Origin: an uncultured Oceanospirillaceae bacterium
GTDB taxonomy: Bacteria > Pseudomonadota > Gammaproteobacteria > Pseudomonadales > Balneatricaceae
Assembly (NCBI GenBank): GCA_946221045.1
Contig: CAMIIY010000018.1
Span: forward strand, 1 to 13,440
Length of the DNA: 13,440 nt
Reading direction: 5' to 3'
A program made the translations under genes and the position numbers. Below are positions 6,549 to 13,440 of this stretch, piece by piece. The notes beneath the pieces are model-generated. The model was not told where the DNA came from and did not search any database. It saw only the letters and a program-made list of their open reading frames with translations. Positions within the stretch are counted from its first letter, which is position 1, and each line of letters starts with the position of its first letter.

Positions 6549-8321
6549 ATGTTTCATTCGATCCCCGATCAGCGCCCGGATACGCCATTACTGGATACCA
6601 TTGACCAGCCGGAACAGCTGCGTCAATTAAGCCAGACAGCGCTACCGCAGCTGGCACAGGAACTGCGTGCTTACCTGCTTTACAGCGTAGGCCAGAGCGG
6701 TGGTCATTTTGGCGCTGGACTGGGGGTCATTGAACTGACCATTGCCCTGCACTACTTGCTGCAGACGCCGGATGATCACCTGGTCTGGGATGTGGGCCAT
6801 CAATGTTACCCGCACAAAATACTGACCGGGCGGCGTGATGCCCTGACCCGTATTCGCAAGTCGGACGGGCCCTCTCCGTTTCCAAAACGGGATGAAAGCC
6901 CTTATGACAGTTTTGGGGTCGGGCATTCCAGCACCTCCATCAGCGCCGCACTGGGTATGGCGCTGGCCGATCGGCAACTTAGCCGTAGCAACAAAACGGT
7001 AGCGGTGATCGGAGACGGTGCAATGACCGCAGGTATGGCGTTTGAAGCACTCAACCATGCCGCGCATACCCATGCCAACATGCTGGTCATCCTGAACGAC
7101 AACGATATGTCGATCTCCCGCAACGAAGGGGGACTGGCCACCTATCTGGCGAAAAATCTGAAAAACCAGAGTGCCGGTGATACCACCGCCGCGCTGTTTG
7201 AAGCGCTGGATTTTGAATACTCAGGCCCGGTGGATGGCCATGATTTTGATGTGCTGTTACCGGCCCTGAATGCGGCCCTCCACCGCACTGGCCCTCAGTT
7301 CCTGCACATCATTACCCGCAAAGGCAAAGGCTTTGCGCCAGCCGAAGCTGACCCGGTAGGCTATCACTCACTGACAAAAATTGAACCGATTCGTGGCCGG
7401 AAACAGCCCAAAAAACCCAGCTTTTCAAATATCTTTGGCGACTGGATCTGCGCAACCGCCAAAACCGACCCAACCCTCTGCGCCATCACCCCGGCCATGC
7501 GGGAAGGATCTGATCTGGTCGCATTTTCAGAACAGTGTCCGGACCGTTATTTTGATGTCGCCATTGCCGAACAGCATGCGCTAACACTGGCCGCCGGTAT
7601 GGCCTGCGAAGGCCTTAAACCCATCGTCGCCATCTACTCCACCTTTCTGCAACGGGCCTATGACCAGTTGGTGCATGATGCCTCTTTGCAAAAACTCGAT
7701 CTGCTGCTGGCCATCGACCGGGCCGGACTGGTCGGCGAAGACGGTGCAACCCATGCAGGCTGTTTTGATATCGCCATGCTGCGTTGTCTGCCACATGCCC
7801 TGATCATGACCCCGTCAGATGGCAACGAGCTTAACGCCATGCTCACCCTTGGCCACACCACTGCGGGTATAGCTGCGGTACGTTATCCAAGAGGCGCCGT
7901 ACCCGAGCCGGTTCAGGCAGACACGACCTTGTTAACACCAGGACAGGCACGCCTGATACGCCAGGGCAGTGACGTAGCACTCCTTAATTTTGGCCCGTTA
8001 CTGCAGACGGCAGCACAGGTCGCCGAACAGTTTAATTACACGCTGGTGGATATGCGGTTTGTTAAACCGCTGGATGAAACCATGATCCGCAAACTGGCAG
8101 AGCAGCATGGGTTGCTGGTCACGCTGGAGGATCATGCGGTGATCGGCGGGGCGGGGGATGCGGTCAGCGCCTGTCTGCACCGCGAAAATTTAAAGATTGA
8201 TCTGCTCACTCTGGGCATTCCGGATCGCTGGATCTCTCACGCCTCCCGTTCTGAACAGCTTCAGGCCTGCGGTCTGGATGTTCAGGGCATCAGTGCAGCT
8301 ATACAGTTAAGACTTAAATAA
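6549..8321 (+). CDS. dxs: 1-deoxy-D-xylulose-5-phosphate synthase with a shortened loop
   Basis: Thiamin-diphosphate enzyme joining pyruvate and glyceraldehyde 3-phosphate to DXP, the entry to MEP isoprenoid synthesis and a precursor of thiamin and pyridoxal. 590 residues against about 620 in E. coli. Active-site elements are present: GGHFGAG with His53 (E. coli His49), the diphosphate-binding GDGA with Asp156 and NDND with Asn185, VAIAEQHA with catalytic Glu341 (E. coli Glu370), the GVGHSSTSISAALG and IYSTFLQRAYDQ blocks, and the C-terminal transketolase domain VDMRFVKPLDE. The shortfall sits in one place: the segment between NEGGLATYLAKNL and AALFEALD is about 9 residues instead of about 40 (residues 205-213, bases 7161-7187). 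The frame is intact on both sides. ATG 3 bases after the ispA stop with a poor ribosome-binding site, implying coupling. Confidence 0.95.
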   Translation: MFHSIPDQRPDTPLLDTIDQPEQLRQLSQTALPQLAQELRAYLLYSVGQSGGHFGAGLGVIELTIALHYLLQTPDDHLVWDVGHQCYPHKILTGRRDALTRIRKSDGPSPFPKRDESPYDSFGVGHSSTSISAALGMALADRQLSRSNKTVAVIGDGAMTAGMAFEALNHAAHTHANMLVILNDNDMSISRNEGGLATYLAKNLKNQSAGDTTAALFEALDFEYSGPVDGHDFDVLLPALNAALHRTGPQFLHIITRKGKGFAPAEADPVGYHSLTKIEPIRGRKQPKKPSFSNIFGDWICATAKTDPTLCAITPAMREGSDLVAFSEQCPDRYFDVAIAEQHALTLAAGMACEGLKPIVAIYSTFLQRAYDQLVHDASLQKLDLLLAIDRAGLVGEDGATHAGCFDIAMLRCLPHALIMTPSDGNELNAMLTLGHTTAGIAAVRYPRGAVPEPVQADTTLLTPGQARLIRQGSDVALLNFGPLLQTAAQVAEQFNYTLVDMRFVKPLDETMIRKLAEQHGLLVTLEDHAVIGGAGDAVSACLHRENLKIDLLTLGIPDRWISHASRSEQLQACGLDVQGISAAIQLRLK

Positions 8322-8324
8322 GGC

Positions 8325-8801
8325 CTACACCAGCCAGACCACCAGTTGCAGAACTAACCCCGCATAAACACCGGCCAGCAAATCATCCAGCATAATGCCA
8401 GTGCCGCCGGACACTCTGCGATCCGCCCAGCCAATCGGCCAGGGTTTGGCAATATCAAACAGTCTGAACAGCAGAAAACCCAGCACAATCCACTGCCAGC
8501 CCTGCGGGGCAAAGGTCATGGTCAGCCAGAAGCCAACAAACTCATCCCAGACAATGCCACCGTGGTCATGCACACCCAGATCCCGCGCCGTTTTACCACA
8601 AAGCCAGATACCCACCAGAGTCGTGCCCAGCAACATCAGCAGATACCAGGGCAAGGCCAGCTGCTGTAGCCAGAGATAAGGGATAATCGCCGCCAGGGTT
8701 CCAAAAGTACCCGGGGCCTTGGGTACTGCGCCACTGCCCAGACCAAATGCCAGAAAGTGCACAGGATTACGCCAGACCGAGGCAGGGCAGTGTTTACTCA
8801 T
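8325..8801 (-). CDS. pgpA: Phosphatidylglycerophosphatase A
   Basis: Inner-membrane phosphatase converting phosphatidylglycerol phosphate to phosphatidylglycerol. 158 residues, slightly shorter than the E. coli protein at its C terminus. Family motifs: FGLGSGAVPKAPGTFGTLAA (19-38), GVHDHGGIVWDEFVGFW (76-92) with the acidic and His residues tied to metal-dependent activity, and DIAKPWPIGWADRRVSGGTG (116-135), then IMLDDLLAGVYAG. Membrane segments are likely around 30-48, 51-68, 84-98, 102-116 and 138-157. Last gene of the riboflavin-nusB-thiL operon: its ATG overlaps the thiL stop (ATGA), indicating coupled translation. It ends 3 bases from the dxs stop codon, facing it. Confidence 0.95.
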   Translation of the reverse strand: MSKHCPASVWRNPVHFLAFGLGSGAVPKAPGTFGTLAAIIPYLWLQQLALPWYLLMLLGTTLVGIWLCGKTARDLGVHDHGGIVWDEFVGFWLTMTFAPQGWQWIVLGFLLFRLFDIAKPWPIGWADRRVSGGTGIMLDDLLAGVYAGLVLQLVVWLV

Positions 8802-9754
8802 GAAGAATCCTTGGCAACAGAAAAGTGATCATAGCCGGTCAGGTTCACATCTAAAGGCTCACCCTGCTCAAACAACCTGATCCCGGGCTCAGCTGTGATA
8901 CGACCGACCGGCGTAATATCCAACACGGCTGGCAGCTGCGACAATATCGATTCCGGCAGGGTAAAACAGAGTTCAAAGTCTTCACCGCCGGTTAACGCCC
9001 AGTTACGGCAGGGTTCGGCGTCGAAGCAGTTTTTCAGACTGGCGGAAAGCGGCAACCGGTCACAGTCAATCTCAGCACCACACTGACTTGCCTGCAGAAT
9101 ATGTCCCAGATCGGCCAGCAGCCCATCGGAGATATCAATACAGCTTGTGGCAAAACCCCGCAGGCTTTTGCCCAGAGCAAGTCGCGGTGCAGGCGCATAA
9201 AAACGCTGCTGCAGCTCCATAACATCAACATCGAGAGGCCGTTGTTTCAGCAGCGTTTCAAGACCTGCACGGCTATCACCCAGGGTACCGCTCACCAGTA
9301 TCAGATCACCGGGACGGGCACCCCGCCGCAATAATGCCTTGCCGGCTGGCACAAAACCATGCACCTGGGCACTCAGGGTCAGATGACCACGGGTAGTATC
9401 CCCGCCCACCAGACTCAGACCCCACTGCTGGCAGGCCTCAAACAGAGATTCAGAGAATGCGGAGAGCCAGTCTGAATCCGCGTCTGGCAGGGTCAGGGCG
9501 AGGGTCAGCCAGGCGGGCTGAGCACCCATGGCGGCGAGGTCACTGACCGCTGCGCCCAGCAGGCGGCGGGCGATCAGATCAGGCGCGGTATCCGGCAGAA
9601 AATGGGTGCCTTCCACCAGCGTATCAATAGAGACCACCAGTTGCTGACCCTCTGGTGGCTGTAACACCGCACAGTCATCACCCACCCCCAGCAGCACCGT
9701 AGGATCGGCTGACTGCCGACTGAAAAAGCGGCGGATCAGCTCGAATTCACCCAT
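8798..9754 (-). CDS. thiL: Thiamin-monophosphate kinase
   Basis: ATP-dependent phosphorylation of thiamin monophosphate to thiamin diphosphate, the cofactor used by Dxs next door. 318 residues, near the E. coli length. Seen: N terminus MGEFELIRRFF, GVGDDCAVL (23-31), SIDTLVEGTHF (42-52), SDLAAMGA (71-78), VGGDTTRG (116-123), the GTLGDSRAGL turn, and DISDGLLADLGHI (about residues 210-222), all standard for the ThiL/PurM-like ATP-binding fold. The frame is open further upstream, but that extension lies inside nusB in another frame and is unlike the family, so the ATG at 9752-9754 is chosen, one base from the nusB stop. The stop overlaps the pgpA start. Confidence 0.95.
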   Translation of the reverse strand: MGEFELIRRFFSRQSADPTVLLGVGDDCAVLQPPEGQQLVVSIDTLVEGTHFLPDTAPDLIARRLLGAAVSDLAAMGAQPAWLTLALTLPDADSDWLSAFSESLFEACQQWGLSLVGGDTTRGHLTLSAQVHGFVPAGKALLRRGARPGDLILVSGTLGDSRAGLETLLKQRPLDVDVMELQQRFYAPAPRLALGKSLRGFATSCIDISDGLLADLGHILQASQCGAEIDCDRLPLSASLKNCFDAEPCRNWALTGGEDFELCFTLPESILSQLPAVLDITPVGRITAEPGIRLFEQGEPLDVNLTGYDHFSVAKDSS

Positions 9755-9755
9755 A

Positions 9756-10229
9756 TCAGCGTTTGGCCCGCACCTCAGCACTGCGTACTTTCTGCGCCAG
9801 CTTGTCCAGCACACCATTAACATAACGGTGGCTGTCAGTGGCACCAAAGGTTTTGGCCAGCTCAACGCTTTCATTGATGGCCACGCGATACGGCACTTCA
9901 ATGCGTTTCGCCAGTTCAAAAGTACCGATGCGCAGAATCGTCAGCTCAATCGGGTCCAGATCATCAATATTGCGATCCAGATAGTCGCTGAACAGGGTAT
10001 CCATCTCTGATTTAGCAGCCGCAATGCCATGCAGCAGCTCGCCAAACAGTTTTACATCAGTGTCACGCATATCATTTTCGACGCGGAACTGGGCTTCGAT
10101 CTCATTCACCGGCTGACCCGCCATTTGCCACTGATACAGTGCCTGCAGGGCATAACTGCGGGCCTGACGGCGTTGCGTTGTCAGCGACGGCTTTTTGGCT
10201 TTTACCGGTTTTGGGGTAGGCTCGCTCAT
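9756..10229 (-). CDS. nusB: Transcription antitermination factor NusB
   Basis: RNA-binding factor that with NusE (S10) assembles on boxA for rRNA antitermination. 157 residues; E. coli NusB is about 139, the extra length being a basic Lys/Pro-rich N-terminal tail (about 1-17, [12 protein letters not shown]). Core seen: [19 protein letters not shown] (20-38), a central helix pair with LFGELLHGI and FSDYLDRN, then [16 protein letters not shown] (91-106), [18 protein letters not shown] and the C-terminal [14 protein letters not shown]. Gene lies 6 bases after ribH and one base before thiL, the usual gammaproteobacterial order ribH-nusB-thiL. Confidence 0.96.
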   Translation of the reverse strand: MSEPTPKPVKAKKPSLTTQRRQARSYALQALYQWQMAGQPVNEIEAQFRVENDMRDTDVKLFGELLHGIAAAKSEMDTLFSDYLDRNIDDLDPIELTILRIGTFELAKRIEVPYRVAINESVELAKTFGATDSHRYVNGVLDKLAQKVRSAEVRAKR

Positions 10230-10235
10230 TCCCGA

Positions 10236-10709
10236 TCAGCCCTCAAGCTGCTTCAGCAGGCTGACCATTTCCAGCGCTGACAGGGCCGCTTCTGCGCCCT
10301 TGTTGCCCATTTTGGTACCGGAGCGCTCAACCGCCTGTTCAATGCTGTTGACAGTCAGGATGCCATTGGCCACCGGAATATCATATTCCAGAGACACCTG
10401 TGCCACACCCTTGGAGCTTTCACCTGAGACATACTCAAAGTGAGGTGTACCACCACGAATCACGGCACCCAGCACGATGATGGCATCATCTTTTTTCTGG
10501 GCAGCCAGACGTTTCACCGCCAACGGAATCTCAAAAGCACCCGGGACACGCACAACACGAATCTTGTCTTCACTGACACCGTGGCGCTTCAGTGTATCCA
10601 GCGCACCTTCAAGCAGGCTCTCAACGACAAACGCGTTAAAACGCCCCACCACGATGGCATAGTTGCCATCCACGTTGACGAAGTCACCTTCATAGGTTGT
10701 TACAGTCAT
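10236..10709 (-). CDS. ribH: 6,7-dimethyl-8-ribityllumazine synthase
   Basis: Condenses 5-amino-6-ribitylaminouracil with dihydroxybutanone phosphate to lumazine, the penultimate step of riboflavin synthesis; usually a 60-subunit shell. 157 residues, standard length. Motifs: [12 protein letters not shown] (21-32), [10 protein letters not shown] (55-64), [15 protein letters not shown] (80-94) containing the catalytic His90, the [16 protein letters not shown] substrate-binding stretch, and the C-terminal [17 protein letters not shown] at 10709, 12 bases after the ribBX stop; nusB follows after 6 bases. Confidence 0.97.
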   Translation of the reverse strand: MTVTTYEGDFVNVDGNYAIVVGRFNAFVVESLLEGALDTLKRHGVSEDKIRVVRVPGAFEIPLAVKRLAAQKKDDAIIVLGAVIRGGTPHFEYVSGESSKGVAQVSLEYDIPVANGILTVNSIEQAVERSGTKMGNKGAEAALSALEMVSLLKQLEG

Positions 10710-10721
10710 TCTGTATCCACC

Positions 10722-11843
10722 TTATTCATCTTCACAGGGAATATATTCTTCAATCTCCAGGTCAAATCCGGAGATTGCGTTAAATTTCATTGGCGAACTG
10801 AGCAGGCGCATACGGCGCACACCCAGATCACGCAGAATTTGAGAGCCGGTACCCACCGTCAGATAAACACCGGAGGAACTGACATCATTGGTTTTGGTGC
10901 GAGGACTGCGGTTCAGCGCCACATTAAGTGCCGTACCCAGATCATAACGCTGTCCGGTATCCAACAGCACCACAACCCCTTTACCCTCTGCCGCCACCTT
11001 CTGCAGGGCCCGACGTACGGTCCATTTGGTTTCATCACCGGTTTTGGCACCAAACAGGTCACGCAACACTTCAGTACGGATATGCACGCGCACCATGGTG
11101 GGATCTTCCGGTGTCACATCACCCATCACCATCGCCAGGTGAGTACAGCCCTGAATTTCATCCCGGTAGGTCACACACTGGAAATCCCCGTATTCAGTGG
11201 GCAGGGTAACTTCGGACTCACGTACCACGGTATGTTCATTGGTGGTGCGGTAGTGAATCAGATCCGCAATGGTACCGATTTTCAGATTATGCTTCTGGGC
11301 AAACAGTTCCAGATCAGGGCGGCGCGCCATGGTGCCATCTTCATTCATAATCTCAACGATGACAGAGGCCGGGGTATAACCCGCCATACGCGCCAAATCA
11401 CAACCCGCTTCGGTATGACCGGCACGGCTCAGCACACCACCGGGACGTGCCATCAGCGGAAAGATATGGCCCGGCTGTACAATGTCCGCCGGTTTGGCAT
11501 CATGTTTAACTGCGGTACGTACCGTATGAGCACGATCTGCTGCGGAAATACCGGTAGTCACGCCCTCTGCCGCTTCAATCGACAGCGTAAAATTGGTTGA
11601 GAACTGGGCACCATTACTCTGCACCATCAGCGGCAACTGCAGTTGTTTGCAGCGCTCGCGGGTCAGGGTCAGGCAGATCAGGCCCCGGGCATGGGTCGCC
11701 ATAAAGTTGATATCTTCAGCCCGCACCATCTCGGCGGCCATCACCAGATCGCCTTCATTCTCACGATCTTCATCATCCATCAGAATGACCATCCGGCCCT
11801 GGCGAATATCTTCGATTATCTCTTCAGGTGTATTGAGTTCCAT
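10722..11843 (-). CDS. ribBX: 3,4-dihydroxy-2-butanone 4-phosphate synthase fused to a degenerate GTP cyclohydrolase II domain (RibBX type)
   Basis: The N-terminal domain (about 1-200) turns ribulose 5-phosphate into dihydroxybutanone phosphate, the four-carbon substrate of RibH. It is complete: MDDEDRENEGDLVMAAE (22-38), VTTGISAADRAHT (95-107), and GGVLSRAGHTEAG (135-147) with its catalytic His. The C-terminal domain (about 205-373) has the fold-level signature of GTP cyclohydrolase II (PTEYGDF, HLAMVMGD, RRALQKVAAEGKGVVVLL) but not its chemistry: the three zinc cysteines of SECLTGD...RCDCG are absent, that region reading VHIRTEVLRDLFGAKTGDET (253-272), and the YHRQEGR-like catalytic stretch is LLDTGQR. 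This matches the RibBX variant described in Proteobacteria, so GTP cyclohydrolase II activity should come from a separate ribA. 18 bases after ribE, 12 before ribH. Confidence 0.93.
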   Translation of the reverse strand: MELNTPEEIIEDIRQGRMVILMDDEDRENEGDLVMAAEMVRAEDINFMATHARGLICLTLTRERCKQLQLPLMVQSNGAQFSTNFTLSIEAAEGVTTGISAADRAHTVRTAVKHDAKPADIVQPGHIFPLMARPGGVLSRAGHTEAGCDLARMAGYTPASVIVEIMNEDGTMARRPDLELFAQKHNLKIGTIADLIHYRTTNEHTVVRESEVTLPTEYGDFQCVTYRDEIQGCTHLAMVMGDVTPEDPTMVRVHIRTEVLRDLFGAKTGDETKWTVRRALQKVAAEGKGVVVLLDTGQRYDLGTALNVALNRSPRTKTNDVSSSGVYLTVGTGSQILRDLGVRRMRLLSSPMKFNAISGFDLEIEEYIPCEDE

Positions 11844-11861
11844 AGCTATCCGTCATCCGCA

Positions 11862-12527
11862 TCAGCGGTGCATAAATCCAGCAGCCGCCAGCTTGTCCAG
11901 CGTCAGGCCCTGGCTGTTGTTATCGTTATGATCCGTCTGCGCCCCAATCAGGCGCTCCAGATATCGCGCAATGATATCCACTTCCAGGTGTACCTGTCGC
12001 CCCGGACAGTAGCTATCAAGAATGGTTTCCTGCGCCGTATGAGGCACAATGTTCAGCACAAACCCATTCTCGTCCACCTGATTCACCGTCAGGCTGACCC
12101 CATCCACAGTCACTGACCCTTTCGCCACCAGATAGCGCTGTAAAGCAGCGGGGGCAGCGATCGTCAGGCGAATAGAACGGGCATCCTCCGCACGGGCAAC
12201 CACTTCACCCACTCCGTCGACATGACCACTGACGATATGCCCCCCGAATCGGGTGGTGGGCAGCATCGCTTTTTCAAGATTGACCTTCTCGCCCACCTTG
12301 ATGCCGGTAAAACGGGTATGACTCAGAGTTTCCCGTGACACATCCGCCACAAAACCATCGCCAGGCAACTCAACAACCGTCAGGCAAACCCCATTCGTGG
12401 CAATACTGTCACCCAGACAGACATCAGCCAGATCCAGCTTGCCGGTACGCACATACAGCTTGATATCACCACTCACTTCATTCACGGCGGCAATTTCACC
12501 AATCGCTTCAATGATGCCGGTAAACAT
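11862..12527 (-). CDS. ribE: Riboflavin synthase, alpha chain
   Basis: Dismutates two lumazine molecules into riboflavin and a recyclable pyrimidine, the last step of the pathway. 221 residues built from two similar barrels: the first opens with MFTGIIEAIGEI and includes ATNGVCLTV (43-51) and SRETLSHTRF; the second begins around GGHIVSGHVDGVGEV (94-108) and includes VDGVSLTVNQVDENGF and VPHTAQETIL. The internal pairs NGVCLTV/DGVSLTV show the duplication. The C terminus ends in a family-typical membrane-free helix followed by a variable tail. The ATG overlaps the ribD stop (TGATG), so translation is probably coupled. The E. coli homologue is also called ribC. Confidence 0.96.
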   Translation of the reverse strand: MFTGIIEAIGEIAAVNEVSGDIKLYVRTGKLDLADVCLGDSIATNGVCLTVVELPGDGFVADVSRETLSHTRFTGIKVGEKVNLEKAMLPTTRFGGHIVSGHVDGVGEVVARAEDARSIRLTIAAPAALQRYLVAKGSVTVDGVSLTVNQVDENGFVLNIVPHTAQETILDSYCPGRQVHLEVDIIARYLERLIGAQTDHNDNNSQGLTLDKLAAAGFMHR

Positions 12528-13440
12528 CAGACAACTTCTCCGTATACGGGTCGCAACACCAGTTTATGGTCATCGCCCAGCCAGCGGCTGTCGAGACGCT
12601 GTAAACAAACCTGCTGCTGCATTTTAGCCAAAGGCAGGGCCAACAGTGGGCGCGCCTCACTGCCCAGCAATGTCAGCGCCTGATAGATCACCAGCTCATC
12701 CACCAGCCTGTGCTGCAAACAGGCTCCGGCCAGGGTTGCACCGGTCTCCACCAGCAGCTCGTTCACCTGATGGTCCTCAGCCAGCCGTTGCAGCAGCACC
12801 AACAACGGAACCTGGCCCTGAGCATCAGCAGGCAACACCAGTACCTGGGCACCGGCTGTCTGTAATCTGCCAATTTGCTCCAGATCATCGGAACAGGTTA
12901 CCAGCAGCGTCTGCCCCGGCTCTTGTAAAATTCTGGCATTCAGCGGCATACGCAGTGTTGAATCCAGCACCACCCGCAGTGGCTGGCGCTGTGCAATAAA
13001 CGCCGCATCAGAAAGATTAAGCTGTTCGCTGCGCACGGTCAGGGCTGAATCATCCAGCAGAATTGAGTCCACACCCGTCATTATGGCCGAGCTGCGGGCC
13101 CTTAACTGCTGCACATCAGCCCGCGCAGCCGGGCCGGTAATCCACTGGGATTCCCCCGATGCCATCGCTGTGCGGCCATCCAGACTGGACGCCAGTTTAA
13201 CCCGTACATAGGGCAATCCGGTCTGCATCCGTTTGATAAAACCCGGGTTTAAGCCTTCAGCCTGTGTCTGCAGCAAACCACTTTCGGCCCGAATACCCGC
13301 TGCTTTCAGCCTTTCAATGCCTCGTCCGGCGACCTGCGGGTTAGGATCCACCATGGCAGACACCACCCGTGACACACCGGCATTGATCAGCGCATCTGCA
13401 CAGGGTGGCGTGAGACCAAAATGACTGCAGGGCTCCAGTG
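12527..13440 (-). CDS. ribD: Riboflavin biosynthesis deaminase/reductase RibD, 5' end missing
   Basis: Bifunctional second and third steps of riboflavin synthesis: deaminates the pyrimidine from GTP cyclohydrolase II, then reduces its ribosyl side chain with NADPH. The frame is open to the window edge on the minus strand; the first residues visible are Leu-Glu-Pro-Cys-Ser-His-Phe-Gly with Pro-Pro-Cys eight residues later, the two zinc cysteines of the deaminase domain (E. coli Cys75 and Cys84). About 70 residues, including the HAE catalytic motif, lie outside. Then MVDPNPQVAGRGIERLKAAG closes the deaminase domain, and the reductase domain begins at about PYVRVKLASSLDGRTA with SQWITGPAARADVQQLRARS and MTGVDSILLDD. 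About 303 residues are visible. Overlaps ribE by one base at its stop. In relatives nrdR commonly precedes it. Confidence 0.95.
   Translation of the reverse strand, partial: LEPCSHFGLTPPCADALINAGVSRVVSAMVDPNPQVAGRGIERLKAAGIRAESGLLQTQAEGLNPGFIKRMQTGLPYVRVKLASSLDGRTAMASGESQWITGPAARADVQQLRARSSAIMTGVDSILLDDSALTVRSEQLNLSDAAFIAQRQPLRVVLDSTLRMPLNARILQEPGQTLLVTCSDDLEQIGRLQTAGAQVLVLPADAQGQVPLLVLLQRLAEDHQVNELLVETGATLAGACLQHRLVDELVIYQALTLLGSEARPLLALPLAKMQQQVCLQRLDSRWLGDDHKLVLRPVYGEVV

Noticed and set aside
9755..9919. In-frame 55-residue extension of thiL upstream of 9754
   Set aside because: It overlaps nusB in another frame and does not resemble ThiL; relatives begin at MGEFELI.
10440..11600. A 386-codon open frame on the plus strand opposite ribH and ribBX
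   Set aside because: Antisense to two well-identified enzymes; its product is His/Thr-rich low-quality sequence with no family resemblance.
11844..11861. An FMN riboswitch before ribBX
   Set aside because: The gap to ribE is only 18 bases; any FMN riboswitch would be upstream of ribD or at a separate ribB, outside the window.

Overview
The window is ordinary chromosomal DNA from a marine gammaproteobacterium, most likely of the Oceanospirillales/Oceanospirillaceae type. Three things point there: an aspartate kinase of the ectoine-cluster type, a sodium-type flagellar stator pair (PomA/PomB) beside xseB, and a gene order xseB-ispA-dxs facing pgpA-thiL-nusB-ribH-rib that is familiar from gammaproteobacteria (E. 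coli and Pseudomonas keep close variants). I cannot assign a genus. No mobile element, CRISPR array, tRNA or rRNA was seen, and no gap between genes exceeds 300 bases; the largest is the 230-base pomA/xseB divergent region (5192-5421).

Layout. (1) 1-1265, +: the 3' part of an ectoine-type aspartate kinase, cut by the window edge and followed by a hairpin. (2) 1375-2529, +: an unrecognised 98-residue protein followed 24 bases later by a single-domain polyphosphate kinase 2. (3) 2727-2930, +: an unrecognised 67-residue basic protein. (4) 3119-3424, +: a secreted cytochrome c5-like protein, ended by a strong bidirectional terminator shared with (5) pomA-pomB, read leftward from 5191 to 3476. (6) 5422-8321, +: xseB-ispA-dxs, tightly packed, linking a DNA repair nuclease subunit with the first (Dxs) and a middle (IspA) step of isoprenoid synthesis. 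(7) 13440-8325, -: ribD(partial)-ribE-ribBX-ribH-nusB-thiL-pgpA, packed with overlaps or gaps of at most 18 bases. It meets dxs end to end with 3 bases between the stop codons.

How the genes work together. The leftward operon carries most riboflavin synthesis steps (RibD deaminase/reductase, the DHBP synthase half of RibBX, lumazine synthase, riboflavin synthase). Its cyclohydrolase-like domain lacks the zinc cysteines, so the first committed enzyme, GTP cyclohydrolase II, must be encoded elsewhere. Dxs makes DXP, a precursor of both isoprenoids and the thiamin thiazole ring, and is itself a thiamin-diphosphate enzyme, so it links to thiL (thiamin-phosphate kinase) on the opposing operon.

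I found no convincing undescribed multi-gene system. The most interesting points are a Dxs that lacks about 30 residues in the loop after the first active-site half, the RibBX variant, two uncharacterised small proteins, a C7 tract at the start of pomB, and the 3-base convergent junction between dxs and pgpA.
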